Assembly: GCF_014534655.1 (NCBI RefSeq)
Contig: NZ_JACVVD010000004.1
Span: forward strand, 372,001 to 436,000
Direction: 5' to 3'
DNA length: 64,000 bases
Source: Paenibacillus sedimenti
GTDB taxonomy: Bacteria; Bacillota; Bacilli; Paenibacillales; NBRC-103111
The notes beneath the pieces were generated by a model. The model searched no databases and was not told where the DNA came from. It saw only the letters and a program-made list of their open reading frames with translations. This document shows, one piece after another, positions 8,722 to 17,596 of this stretch. The translations under genes and the position numbers were made by a program. Each line of letters starts with the position of its first letter. Positions within the stretch are counted from its first letter, which is position 1.

Positions 8722-9393
8722 ATGATACGAGTTCTGATTGCAGATGATCAAGCGTTACTTCGTGAGGGCTTATCGACATTATTGAAGCTGGAGCAAGGAA
8801 TTCAAGTCATTGGTACTGCTGTTGATGGAGAAGATGCCTATCTCCAAGCGCTGGAGAAGCGACCGGATGTCGTATTAATGGATATTCGAATGCCTGGAAC
8901 CGATGGGGTTGAGGGGACTCGCAAAATTAAACAGGCGATGACGGATGTCAAAGTCCTTATACTAAGCACCTTTTACGATAATGATCTGTTGATGCGGGCG
9001 CTCGAGGAAGGAGCCTCCGGCTATTTGCTTAAAGAAATGCCTTCTGAAGCAATAGCTAGCGGCATTCGAACGGTCCATTCAGGGGGAGTCGTGCTGCAGC
9101 CCTCTATTTCCGAGCAGCTTATGGATGCTTTGAAGAAGATGAAAGAAAAGTCGCTTGATCGAGATGCGGATCGAAGGAAAGAGCTAGAGCGAGTAAACGA
9201 ATTAACAGAACGGGAGATTGAAGTACTGCGCCTATTAGGGCTTGGGAATACCAATAAAGAGATTGCGGGAGCGCTTTTCATCACGGAAGGAACCGTTAAG
9301 CTGCATGTGTCCAACCTGATGGCCAAGATGAAATTTCGGGATCGGACGCATGCTGCCATATTTGCTGTCCGATGCGGCATTATGGATAAATGA
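8722..9393 (+). CDS. NarL/FixJ response regulator
   Basis: 223 residues from ATG 8722; GTG 8716 in the same frame is too close to the ribosome site (GAGAGGA). The receiver domain has the acidic pocket ADDQ (7-10), phospho-acceptor Asp54 in VLMDIRMPG, and the conserved Lys in YLLKEM. The LuxR-type HTH covers about 160-220 (LTEREIEVLRLLGLGNTNKEI). It starts about 20 bp after the kinase and should bind DNA as a phosphorylated dimer. The divergent membrane-protein gene at 6489-7346 is the nearest candidate target. Confidence 0.94.
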   Translation: MIRVLIADDQALLREGLSTLLKLEQGIQVIGTAVDGEDAYLQALEKRPDVVLMDIRMPGTDGVEGTRKIKQAMTDVKVLILSTFYDNDLLMRALEEGASGYLLKEMPSEAIASGIRTVHSGGVVLQPSISEQLMDALKKMKEKSLDRDADRRKELERVNELTEREIEVLRLLGLGNTNKEIAGALFITEGTVKLHVSNLMAKMKFRDRTHAAIFAVRCGIMDK

Positions 9394-9402
9394 TTACCAA
9401 CT

Positions 9403-9428
9403 AAAAAACGTACCCGATCGGGTACGTT
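9403..9428 (-). terminator. Terminator of the SsuABC-type operon
   Basis: A perfect 22-bp palindrome (AACGTACCCGA then TCGGGTACGTT) followed on the minus strand by TTTTTT; it may also slow plus-strand transcripts leaving the response regulator gene. Confidence 0.88.
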
Positions 9429-9456
9429 AGTAATTCCATATTTGTTTAAGCCTTTC

Positions 9457-10587
9457 CTATTTCAGTTCAACTTTGATTAAGTTAGGATCTACTGCTTTCA
9501 ATAAGCTTAAATCGTGATAAGTAGTCGCTTGGGGCACCGTTTTAATATTGCCGACACTCTTTAGATATTCCCCCACTGCCGCACCGTTGCTGCCATTCAC
9601 ATAGGACTCCTCTACCACCATTGCATACACGTTGCGGTCCATGATTTGCTCCAGTTCTTCCACACTCAGGTGCAGTTCCGGCGCTAATATTTTGATTGCT
9701 TCTTTGCGGTTTATATTGATATAATCGGTCGCTTTTTTCAAAGCCACCAGGAGGGCCTTAATCGTGTTCGGGTTCTTTTGGATATAATCGTCCGAAACTT
9801 GCATCGTCGTATGCACGCTCATCCATTCCACATTGCCTTTTTTGTCCGGCAGTTCGCTTTTCGTACCGCTGAACAGGAATTTGCCCCCGCCTTGGATCGC
9901 CTTGGTGATGAACGGCTCCCAGCATGCCATGGCGTCGATATCGCCTTTTTGCAGCGCGACGACGGCATCGCTTGGCGCCAAGTTGACGTACTTGATTTTG
10001 CTGACGTCGACACCCAACTCCTTGCCCATGTTGTCAATCGCAATCTTCACGTCGGCTCCGTTAGGGATGCCGATCGTTTTGCCTTCCAGATCTTTGGCGC
10101 TTTTGAGCTCCAGCTTCTTCGAGCCGACAACGGCTTGTGTACCGGCGATTTGCGCTAGAGGGGCCACGATTTTGACAGGCACATTGGAGGATTTGAGGAT
10201 AATGTCCATGAAATTGGTCTGGATGCTGACAGGTGCGCTGCCGCCGGCTACCATCGGTCCGATATCAGGGCCGCTTTCTATCAGTTGGCTTTTGACGTTC
10301 AGCCCAACTTCTTTGAAATAGCCCAGCTTATCCGCAATAATTTGCTGGGATGAAATTTGCGCGTCCCTTACTCCGACCAACGTTACATCTTTGGTTTCCG
10401 GGATTATTGCCGCTGCAGATGCAGTTGCTGCTGCAGTCGCCGCAGGTGAGGCTGCCGAAGTTGCAGCCGCCGTAGCTGCTGGAGCTGTCGTTGTCGTTGC
10501 CGCTTCTTTGGAACCGCATGCTGCCAAAATCAGTGTCGATGTTACGATTAACGCTAAAGATTGAACCCATTTCCCTTTGTTTTTCAT
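9457..10587 (-). CDS. SsuA/TauA-type ABC substrate-binding lipoprotein
   Basis: 376 residues. Signal peptide with lipobox LAAC (Cys24) and then a long Ala/Thr/Ser-rich linker typical of Gram-positive binding lipoproteins. The mature part belongs to the NMT1/SsuA periplasmic-binding fold: GYFKEVGLNV near the start, the LEGKTIGIPNGAD segment, and DAMACWEPF in the ligand cleft. It should capture a small anionic or sulfur/nitrogen-containing compound (sulfonate, taurine, nitrate, thiamine precursor) for the permease and ATPase encoded upstream. Last gene of the three-gene operon; the substrate is not certain. Confidence 0.88.
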   Translation of the reverse strand: MKNKGKWVQSLALIVTSTLILAACGSKEAATTTTAPAATAAATSAASPAATAAATASAAAIIPETKDVTLVGVRDAQISSQQIIADKLGYFKEVGLNVKSQLIESGPDIGPMVAGGSAPVSIQTNFMDIILKSSNVPVKIVAPLAQIAGTQAVVGSKKLELKSAKDLEGKTIGIPNGADVKIAIDNMGKELGVDVSKIKYVNLAPSDAVVALQKGDIDAMACWEPFITKAIQGGGKFLFSGTKSELPDKKGNVEWMSVHTTMQVSDDYIQKNPNTIKALLVALKKATDYININRKEAIKILAPELHLSVEELEQIMDRNVYAMVVEESYVNGSNGAAVGEYLKSVGNIKTVPQATTYHDLSLLKAVDPNLIKVELK

Positions 10588-10641
10588 TGGTTTCCCTCCG
10601 CTTATCGTCTCTATTTATTGGGCATTCAACTGCAGCTGTTT

Positions 10642-11523
10642 CTACTTCTCAACGGCATCGCGCATGCCACCCTTCCGCCAAGCCAAGACCCTCCTTTCCA
10701 GGATTTTCACAAGGTAAGAAAATAAGCTGTATGCCAAGCCAATGAGAATAATGGCGACGAACATGTTGGATATTTTAAAATAGTTCCTGGCATCGACGAT
10801 GATATATCCGAGCCCGGATTTAGCCCCCATCATCTCGGAGACGATCAAAGCCGAAAAAGATAGCCCCAGACTGACGCGGGCACCGACGATAAAATTCGGA
10901 ATGGCCGACGGAATCATGACACGCGTGAAGATTTGACGTTCGGAGGCACCCAAACTTAGTGCAGAACGGATTAACGTCGATGGAACCGACTTGAACCCGT
11001 CGACCGTATAAACGAGTACGGGGACGAACGTTGTCCAAGCAATGAGCAAAATTTTGGGAAACTCGCCAATCCCGAACCAGATAATGAATAACGGCAGCAA
11101 GGCCAGAGCCGGAATGGGACTTACGAGATTGAGAATGGGCGACATCCATCGTTCCACGCTCCGAAATTTGCTCATCAGGACGCCGATCACAATCGCAAAC
11201 AGACACCCGGTTACGAACCCTGCAGCAATCCGGAGCGAACTGGAGACGAGGCTCTCCACGACGAGTCCTGTCTTCGCTAGCGCCCAAGCATCGGATAATA
11301 TAAGCGAAGGCGGCGGCAGAAAGAGCGGATTAAACCAGGTAAACTTCTCATTACTTCGAGAAAAAGCTTCCCATACGACGAAAAAGGTCAGAAATGGCAG
11401 CACGTTCCACTTTTCGAAAAAGCCGCTCCCAGCGGTGATACGCTTCTTCGGCGGCGCAAGGCGCTTGGCCGGTATCTGCACCAGCTCGCCGTCCGCAACT
11501 GCCGTTGTCGAGGTATCGTTCAT
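10642..11523 (-). CDS. SsuC-type ABC transporter permease
   Basis: 293 residues. A cytosolic N-terminus of about 45 residues is followed by six membrane helices of the BPD_transp_1 family. The EAA loop that docks the ATPase reads SALSLGASERQIFTRVMIPSAIPN. The ATG overlaps the ATPase stop codon by 4 bp, so the two are translationally coupled. It forms the channel with the neighbouring ATPase and binding lipoprotein. SsuC, TauC and ThiX-type permeases look alike, so the substrate is left open. Confidence 0.92.
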   Translation of the reverse strand: MNDTSTTAVADGELVQIPAKRLAPPKKRITAGSGFFEKWNVLPFLTFFVVWEAFSRSNEKFTWFNPLFLPPPSLILSDAWALAKTGLVVESLVSSSLRIAAGFVTGCLFAIVIGVLMSKFRSVERWMSPILNLVSPIPALALLPLFIIWFGIGEFPKILLIAWTTFVPVLVYTVDGFKSVPSTLIRSALSLGASERQIFTRVMIPSAIPNFIVGARVSLGLSFSALIVSEMMGAKSGLGYIIVDARNYFKISNMFVAIILIGLAYSLFSYLVKILERRVLAWRKGGMRDAVEK

Positions 11524-12266
11524 CGGATTGCCTCCTCCGCTTCATTTTCCATTAAGACCCGCTCGATGCGATGCATCGCCTCACCAAAGCCGGGAGATTC
11601 AAACGTCCTTGGATGGTCAATGTTGATTGTAAACGTATCGGCAATCTCACCGTCCTTCATCACAACGACCCGGTCGGCCAGAAAGACGGCTTCGCTAATG
11701 CTATGCGTGACGAACAGGATCGTCGGTTTCAGCTTGTCGCATATCCTTCGCAGCTCTCTGCGCATCATGTCCCGCGTTAAAATATCGAGAGCGCCGAACG
11801 GTTCATCCATAAGCAATATTTCTGGCGCGCTCGCAAGTGCTCTGGCGATCCCTACCCGCTGCTTCATGCCCCCGGACAGCTCGGCCGGATAATGATTCGC
11901 ATACTTATCAAGCCCGACCAGATTCAGAAATTCTTTGCCGATCTCTAAGGCTTTGGCCTTGGGCGTACCTTGAACCTCCGGACCAAAAGAGACGTTTTCG
12001 AGAACTGTATACCACGGAAATAACGCATGATCCTGGAACACCATGCCCCGCGACTTGGACGGTCCCTGAATGCGTTCCCCATCCACGGTGATCTCTCCCT
12101 CATCAGGAAGCAAGTAGCCGGCCACCATATTGAGCAGCGTCGACTTCCCGCAACCGCTGTGTCCCAAAATACAAATAAACTCATGGGCGTGCACGGTCAA
12201 ATCTACATTTTTCAGGACAATGCGATCTCCATAGCTTTTTCCAACATGCTGTGCGATTAGTTGCAT
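11520..12266 (-). CDS. SsuB-type ABC transporter ATPase
   Basis: 248 residues, the usual length. Walker A GHSGCGKST (35-43), Q loop in GMVFQDHALFPW, signature LSGGMKQRVGIARA (about 132-145), Walker B ILLMDEPFGALD, and switch histidine in LFVTHSISEA. It drives the import system with the overlapping permease gene. It is the first gene of the operon, downstream of the GntR regulator gene and its operator palindrome, so the operon is probably controlled by that regulator. Confidence 0.94.
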   Translation of the reverse strand: MQLIAQHVGKSYGDRIVLKNVDLTVHAHEFICILGHSGCGKSTLLNMVAGYLLPDEGEITVDGERIQGPSKSRGMVFQDHALFPWYTVLENVSFGPEVQGTPKAKALEIGKEFLNLVGLDKYANHYPAELSGGMKQRVGIARALASAPEILLMDEPFGALDILTRDMMRRELRRICDKLKPTILFVTHSISEAVFLADRVVVMKDGEIADTFTINIDHPRTFESPGFGEAMHRIERVLMENEAEEAIR

Positions 12267-12315
12267 CCTCTCACCCCTCGGTCAGCCATTGTAAGTTGCC
12301 ACAAATTTCATACAA

Positions 12316-12329
12316 GATTGTATACAATC
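12316..12329. promoter_or_regulatory. GntR (FCD) operator in front of the ABC operon
   Basis: GATTGTATACAATC is a perfect 14-bp palindrome containing TTGTATACAA, the kind of site bound by FadR/FCD-type GntR regulators (T-GT-N-AC-A core). It lies between the GntR gene and the ABC operon, about 50 bp before the ATPase start. Confidence 0.8.
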
Positions 12330-12359
12330 CATGTTTTAAAAAAAGCTGCTCTTCCCTTA

Positions 12360-13049
12360 TTATTTTCTTGTCCCCGCATACCCTCTCGATTTGAATATAT
12401 CTGCTAGCGAATTAGACTGCGTACCATTTTCCCCAAAATCCAGAGTTGACTCGATATCCTTCAAATGGTCAATCATCAGCTTTTCAGCAAGCTCTCCATT
12501 CCCTTCCTTCATGGCCTGCAAAATATGCTCGTGTTCGTGACAGTACACGTTCTTCCTCATCCCATAAAAAGCAATGATGACGTACGTAAGTGAAATCAAC
12601 TCTTCCAGGTACCTGAAAAAGTAGTAATTGCCGGCAAACTCTCCGATCCGAAGGTGAAAATCGCCTGTGATTCTCAGAGCCCCGAGCAGATCTCCGTCCC
12701 GATGTGCCTCGTGCTCTTTCTGCAGGAGCTTATGGAGCTGGTCGAATTGATCTTCGGTCAGGGTTCGGCTCACCTTTTTGATGGCGGCGGCTTCGAGCAC
12801 TCTTCGCATTTCGAACACTTCTTTGGCTTCATAGATCGAAGGGCACGCGACGAACGTCCCCTTGTAAGGAATGACCGTCACCAGCTTCTCGCTGGCCAAT
12901 CGGCGCAGCACATTGCGCACCGGCGTTCGGCTTACCCCAAACGATTCGGCCAAAACATCCTCGACAAGCTGCATATTGGGACGAAGCTTTTGCTCAATAA
13001 TGGCGTCCTTGATCGCCTTATACATGTCGACTTCGTTCGCTTGTAACAT
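12360..13049 (-). CDS. GntR family regulator, FCD (FadR) subfamily
   Basis: 229 residues. N-terminal winged HTH (residues 5-75) with the family motif VEDVLAESFGVSRTPVRNVLRRL and YKGTFVACPS wing. The C-terminal all-helical FCD domain (about 80-215) shows metal-ligand style residues (DFHLRIGEFAGNYYF, HEHEHILQAM), as in FCD proteins that bind small carboxylates with a metal ion. It is directly upstream of, and co-directional with, the SsuABC-type operon. A perfect operator lies between them, so it most likely represses that transporter until its ligand is present. Confidence 0.92.
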   Translation of the reverse strand: MLQANEVDMYKAIKDAIIEQKLRPNMQLVEDVLAESFGVSRTPVRNVLRRLASEKLVTVIPYKGTFVACPSIYEAKEVFEMRRVLEAAAIKKVSRTLTEDQFDQLHKLLQKEHEAHRDGDLLGALRITGDFHLRIGEFAGNYYFFRYLEELISLTYVIIAFYGMRKNVYCHEHEHILQAMKEGNGELAEKLMIDHLKDIESTLDFGENGTQSNSLADIFKSRGYAGTRK

Positions 13050-13525
13050 GAGATTGCGTTCTCCTATCTCTTGTTGATGGATGTTTCACCATGATGGTAA
13101 TATACGGCTTTGTTCGCGTCAATATATCTAACATGAATGTACGTTAAATTTAGTTTACAACACAAAAAAGTGATTTATTTTTGGGGAATCCACTCAAATC
13201 ATACTGCCCCTCACTTATTTGCGTCACATTTTATTACACTAAATAGTTCAAGCAATCAGCCTTTACTTCGTTACCTTCCACCTGCATGCCCTTTTCGGGC
13301 GCTACGGAAACGTGTCGGTACAAATTTGCGGATCGTAAGGGGCATAGTAGTGGGAGAAGCAAGTCTGTAAAGATGTTTTTCATCGCTACAGACTAGAGGG
13401 TCAGGTGGAATCGGGGATGGAGCGATGCTTTTCATTCTTGCAGACGAGGGATGGCCAGAGTTGTGACGTGAAAAGAGGTGCTATGATGTTTTTGGAATTT
13501 TAGCGCAGGATTCATGTAACAAACA
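13050..13525. other. Non-coding stretch with hairpin and direct repeats
   Basis: No convincing gene in this roughly 480-bp stretch. It has a hairpin at 13363-13393 (GTCTGTA with TACAGAC, inner GATG/CATC). An approximate direct repeat of 28 bp lies at 13372 and 13424. The 13-mer TTATTTGCGTCAC at 13215-13227 recurs at 37105-37117. Confidence 0.55.
13363..13393. repeat. Intergenic hairpin with copied right half
   Basis: Two-stage stem: GTCTGTA/TACAGAC outside and GATG/CATC inside, T loop. The right half (GATGTTTTTCAT to CAGACTAGAGG) recurs imperfectly at 13424-13450, 52 bp later. No T-run follows on either strand, so it is not an ordinary terminator. Confidence 0.5.
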
Positions 13526-13571
13526 AAAAGAATGGCCAAGCAGAGATCCATCTCTACCTGGCCATTCTTTT
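13526..13571 (-). terminator. Terminator after the half-size MFS gene
   Basis: AAAAGAATGGCCA pairs with TGGCCATTCTTTT; the stem directly follows the stop codon and is followed by T-rich sequence on the minus strand. Confidence 0.9.
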
Positions 13572-14114
13572 CTATTGTCGTGCTCTGCCGGCTGACCGCC
13601 AAACAGCCCAGCCGCTAACTCCGTATAACAAAGCGCTTGTATAGAAAAGCGCATTTATGGTCAGCCAATCGATGAAATAGCCGCCGATGATAACGGCAAA
13701 TCCGGAGGCAACGGATGTCCAAAAGTGATAATTTCCTATGAACGCACCTCGCGATCCACGCTCCGAGTGGTCGGCGATGAGCAACCGTTCGCTCATTTTT
13801 TGCATCGCGTTGCATGTACCCATCAGCAGTTGGAGGATAAGGACCCATGTATAGGACATCACCCAAGGAAAAATAAGCATCGCTGCCATCATCCCCAAGG
13901 AACTGGCGATCAAAATCCGTATGCCATGCCTATCCAGCCTGGGAGCCAACCACTGTGATACGGCAGCGGAGCTTATCGTAAAAACAGCAAAGGCGAGCCC
14001 GTATTTGGAGTAGCTATTCCCCAGGTTTTTCAAGAAGAGCAAATAGTACGGATAAATCATTCCCGCAGCCAACGTGACAATGCTTTGGGACCGAATTAGC
14101 CATTTTACATCCAT
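13572..14114 (-). CDS. Half-size (six-helix) MFS-like membrane protein
   Basis: 180 residues with about six hydrophobic helices, half of a normal 12-helix MFS transporter. Between helices 2 and 3 there is a degenerate MFS motif A (LAPRLDRHGIRILI). The gene has a good ribosome site (GGGGGAG), ends exactly at a strong terminator, and no other half is found nearby, so it looks complete as it stands. Half-size MFS proteins may work as dimers (inference). It starts 7 bp after the FAD oxidase gene. A truncated, decaying transporter is the alternative. Confidence 0.75.
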   Translation of the reverse strand: MDVKWLIRSQSIVTLAAGMIYPYYLLFLKNLGNSYSKYGLAFAVFTISSAAVSQWLAPRLDRHGIRILIASSLGMMAAMLIFPWVMSYTWVLILQLLMGTCNAMQKMSERLLIADHSERGSRGAFIGNYHFWTSVASGFAVIIGGYFIDWLTINALFYTSALLYGVSGWAVWRSAGRARQ

Positions 14115-14120
14115 TTCCGA

Positions 14121-15554
14121 CTACTCCCCCTTATAATCTTTATAAAAATAATTCATGAACAGGTGATCCGGATCATACTGATCTTTCTTGTTGAAAAACT
14201 CTTGATGCTTCGGATATACCGTCCGAAATTGCTCAAGTGACGGGTAAGGCGCGTAAGGTAAGTAATACGTCCCATTATGCTTAATGACCTCATCCACGAT
14301 GTTCTGCATGCTCGATTTAACCTTATCCTGAGCTTGCTCTGAAAGCGGCACATGAAAAAGACAAACCAGTGCAAACATGTCCTCCTTCGCATACGATAGT
14401 ACGGCTTCTTGATCCTGGTTTACATAGCGAACGGTTATGTTCAATAGATCCATATTTTCTTTGCCTAATACTCGTTTCATATTCTCAAGAAACCCGGCAA
14501 ACTCACCGACAGGAATGAAATACTCCTGTAAGAGATCATTGGCGCCTGCCTGTCGGTATTCCATAAATTCGGATTCGGATCGCATCGCGTTATTCCGGCT
14601 GATCGGTTGCCCTTCTTGTTTGTTAAAATAACTCTTTTGTATATCCCAAAATGTATCCCGCGCCGAAGTAAAAGACCGGTTGAGGTTAAACATCAGCTTG
14701 GTCGGAATCACCCAGTTTTCCCTGGATCGCAGCCGATCATGTCCATTTAACGGAACTTCAGGATTGCGCCTATAATTAATCGCGTACATATCCGTTAGAA
14801 AAGTGCCGGGAGCTACGGATACCCGCGCAATATGCATATGAATATCCGGATCGGATTTCACCTTTTTCATAAAGTAATCGCTGTATTCGGCTGCGCTCAT
14901 TTGATCACTGCTAATCGAGTACATTTCATTATCCGTCAAGGTAAGGATCACGTCTAAGATAATGCCGAATAACCCGTATCCTCCAAGAGCTAGCGGGAAC
15001 AACTCTTCATGCTCGGTACGACTAACTTCGATAATTTCACCGTCTGCCGTTAACAACCGAAAAGATTCTACACTTTTGATAAGCGACCCATGCCGGATGT
15101 CCCGACCATGCGCATTAATACTGATGGAACCGCCCACGGTAAAAATATTTTGGGACTGCATCGTTTTTACCGATAGCCCGTAAGGGTTGATCGTATTTTG
15201 GATGTCGTTCCAGGTCGCTCCGGCCTGTACACGAATTTTTTTCTTCTCCGGCCAAAAATCAAGTACTTGATTGTACGTCGTCATGTCAACGACAATCCCA
15301 TCCTCATAATATGTGTGCCCGCCTTGGCTATGGCGCTGACCGGCAATCGAGAGGGTGAGACCCTTCTGCTTCGCTTCACGGATAAGAGCAATTAATTGCT
15401 CTTCTTCCTTCCCCATAACGACTCGTTCCACTTTTACGGGGTGCAGCCGGCTATAGTCCGTTATCAGGTAAGGGTCTTGATCCAACCCGCCATGTTGGTA
15501 GTAATTGAGCAAACATACGAGAGTCAGCAGCAATAAAATGATCGACTTTTTCAT
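14121..15554 (-). CDS. FAD-linked oxidase, aldonolactone/gulonolactone oxidase-like, membrane anchored
   Basis: 477 residues. An uncleaved-looking N-terminal helix (residues 4-18) should tether it to the outer face of the membrane. The FAD_binding_4 (PCMH) domain spans about 45-215: AGQRHSQGGH (71-80) is the FAD loop, where His75 is placed like the flavinylated histidine of aldonolactone oxidases, then VGGSISINAHGRD and GGYGLFGIILDV. The C-terminal half is the substrate domain, and YDPDHLFMNYFYKDY resembles the family ending. It probably oxidises a sugar lactone or alcohol outside the cell; the substrate is unknown. Confidence 0.85.
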   Translation of the reverse strand: MKKSIILLLLTLVCLLNYYQHGGLDQDPYLITDYSRLHPVKVERVVMGKEEEQLIALIREAKQKGLTLSIAGQRHSQGGHTYYEDGIVVDMTTYNQVLDFWPEKKKIRVQAGATWNDIQNTINPYGLSVKTMQSQNIFTVGGSISINAHGRDIRHGSLIKSVESFRLLTADGEIIEVSRTEHEELFPLALGGYGLFGIILDVILTLTDNEMYSISSDQMSAAEYSDYFMKKVKSDPDIHMHIARVSVAPGTFLTDMYAINYRRNPEVPLNGHDRLRSRENWVIPTKLMFNLNRSFTSARDTFWDIQKSYFNKQEGQPISRNNAMRSESEFMEYRQAGANDLLQEYFIPVGEFAGFLENMKRVLGKENMDLLNITVRYVNQDQEAVLSYAKEDMFALVCLFHVPLSEQAQDKVKSSMQNIVDEVIKHNGTYYLPYAPYPSLEQFRTVYPKHQEFFNKKDQYDPDHLFMNYFYKDYKGE

Positions 15555-15593
15555 TTCAACACCGCCTCATCCTCTTTTCATCTATTCTAAAAT

Positions 15594-15635
15594 AGAAAAA
15601 AGCATTTTAAAACCAATATTGGCTTTAAAATGCTT
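15594..15635 (-). terminator. Terminator of the chemotaxis receptor gene
   Basis: AGCATTTTAAA pairs with TTTAAAATGCT, followed by TTTTTT on the minus strand. Confidence 0.88.
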
Positions 15636-15653
15636 GCATGCTTAATTCTATGC

Positions 15654-17408
15654 TTAGAGTTTAAATTTGTGAGCCATGAACTGCATCTCCGAGGACATGA
15701 TTTCCAGCGACTCCGATGATTTGGTCAGCTCCTCCATCGCTGCAAGCTGTTCTTCCGTCGAAGCGGAGATCAGATGCGCCAGATCGTTGGTCTGGTTCGC
15801 CATCCGCTCAATCTCCTGTAAGGAAGCGGCAATTTCTTGCGAGCTCGCCGACATCTCTTCGGCAGCTGCCGAAGCTTCCTGCACCTGATTCACAACGCTC
15901 CGTGTCGCATCGAGAATGCGAACAAAAGCTTGACCCGTATGCTGGATTGCGCTCACGCCTGCAGCAACTTCCTGTTCCCCTTTATCCATCGCTTCGCCGG
16001 CCTGTTTCATATCGTCCTGGATAGCCCGGATCAGTTCGGCGATCTCAGCGGCTGATGCCGTAGAACGCTCGGCCAGCTTTTTCACCTCGCCCGCTACGAC
16101 GGCAAAACCTTTACCTTCATCTCCGGCGCGCGCAGCTTCAATGGATGCGTTCAAGGCCAACAAATTCGTTTGCGACGAAATTTCCGTGATCACTTGGACG
16201 ATGTCGCCAATATTGTGCGAACGTTCCGTCAGCTTCTCAACAATCTTCGCAAGATCGCCTACTGTTCGACTGACAGCATTCATTTGCTCAGTAGACTCGT
16301 TAATCAGCAGGTTTCCTTGCTCTGCTTCACGCAGCGTCATCTCGGATGCTTCATAAGCAGTCGAGGAAGTTGTCGCGATCCGCTGGATCCCAACAGCCAT
16401 TTCTTCCATCGCCGTCGAGCTTTCATTGACGCTTCGTGCCTGCGTTTCGTTGCTTAAAGCCATATCCTGAATCGAAGTCGCAATTTGGTTGCCCGCGCCT
16501 GTCGTTTCCCCGATCGACTGATTTAACTCATGCGTTGCATCCGTCAACCGGTCGGAATTGGTCAACAGTCCGGAAACGATTTGGCGTAAATGCGTGTACA
16601 TCGATTCAAATGAAACAGCGAGCTCACCGATTTCGTCTTTATTGTGCACTTTGATATTCGCTGAACGAAGATCTCCTTTAGCGAACTGTTCGGCCTGACG
16701 GGCAAGCTGCTTGATCGGTCTCGATATATGAAGAGCAAATAACGTCATCACCACGCCTCCGGCGATCCAACAGCAAATTAACGTAATGATCATCGTGTTC
16801 CAAATACGATCTTGTCCCGCATTATAATCCTGTTCATAGGAGCCCGCCGAAATGATCCAGCCCCAATCGGAATTCGTGACCTCTGAATAGGCAATTTTTT
16901 CTCCTTCTTGCGAAGATTCGGGAAGCGGCCAGTTATATATCGTGAAACCTCCGCCGTTTTTCCCTTTTTGAATCATATCTTTAATATAATAAAAGCCGTC
17001 ATTCGTCTGCTTGTCCAAAATATTTTGACCTTCCAAAGCCGGATGCGCCAGTAAGTCACCCTTCTCATTCAAAATGAAAAAGTAACCGTTGGTCCCGAGA
17101 TTGAGGTTAGCGTTAATGGATCGCTTACCGTCCTTCATCTCTCCAAGTAATATCTGCTTCACTTTTTCCTGGGCATCTTCTTTGGACATCGTTCCCTGTT
17201 TCGAAGCTTTTTCAAAAGAAGCTGTCAGCTCCAAAGCCATCTTGACCATATTTTGCAAGTTGCTTTGTATTAACTTATCCGTTTCCTGGTGTGAAACGTT
17301 ATAAGTGATCCCGCCAAAAACTAATATGGGCGTTAACAGCAAAAACAGTGAGACCAACATTAATTTTTTGCGTATCGTCAACCGCCATATTTTTTTATTA
17401 TTCGACAT
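15654..17408 (-). CDS. Methyl-accepting chemotaxis protein with Cache sensor
   Basis: 584 residues. Transmembrane helix 1 at about 15-37; extracellular Cache domain at 38-205 with the sCache_2 hallmarks [21 protein letters not shown] and [10 protein letters not shown]; helix 2 at about 207-230; HAMP domain to about 282; then the signalling domain. The hairpin tip [19 protein letters not shown] is fully conserved and binds CheA/CheW. Small-ligand Cache receptors detect organic acids, amines or similar. It is monocistronic, with AGGAGGGG ribosome site and its own terminator. aspA is the next gene upstream but has its own terminator. Confidence 0.95.
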   Translation of the reverse strand: MSNNKKIWRLTIRKKLMLVSLFLLLTPILVFGGITYNVSHQETDKLIQSNLQNMVKMALELTASFEKASKQGTMSKEDAQEKVKQILLGEMKDGKRSINANLNLGTNGYFFILNEKGDLLAHPALEGQNILDKQTNDGFYYIKDMIQKGKNGGGFTIYNWPLPESSQEGEKIAYSEVTNSDWGWIISAGSYEQDYNAGQDRIWNTMIITLICCWIAGGVVMTLFALHISRPIKQLARQAEQFAKGDLRSANIKVHNKDEIGELAVSFESMYTHLRQIVSGLLTNSDRLTDATHELNQSIGETTGAGNQIATSIQDMALSNETQARSVNESSTAMEEMAVGIQRIATTSSTAYEASEMTLREAEQGNLLINESTEQMNAVSRTVGDLAKIVEKLTERSHNIGDIVQVITEISSQTNLLALNASIEAARAGDEGKGFAVVAGEVKKLAERSTASAAEIAELIRAIQDDMKQAGEAMDKGEQEVAAGVSAIQHTGQAFVRILDATRSVVNQVQEASAAAEEMSASSQEIAASLQEIERMANQTNDLAHLISASTEEQLAAMEELTKSSESLEIMSSEMQFMAHKFKL

Positions 17409-17553
17409 AAATACCCCTCCTAAGAACGAGAACCAAGACTTTTGCCCTAGTTATTTTTAAATTATATACGTACTTCACCACCGTTGGTTCGCAAAAATAA
17501 ATGAGTTTCATGAACATTCTGTGAAATTGTGAAATTTTACCTACCTATGCAAA

Positions 17554-17582
17554 CAAAAAAAGGCCATCATTACGATGACCTC
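17554..17582 (-). terminator. Terminator of aspA
   Basis: AGGTCATC-GTAAT-GATGGCCT hairpin followed by TTTTTTTG on the minus strand. Confidence 0.85.
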
Positions 17583-17596
17583 TTCGTACCGCCAGC

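Noticed and set aside
10328..10570. ORF opposite or within the SsuA-type lipoprotein gene
   Set aside because: It comes from the repetitive Ala-rich linker read in another frame.
13137..13370. 77-codon ORF in the stretch after the GntR gene
   Set aside because: No ribosome site, no protein-like composition, and it overlaps repeat and hairpin sequence.
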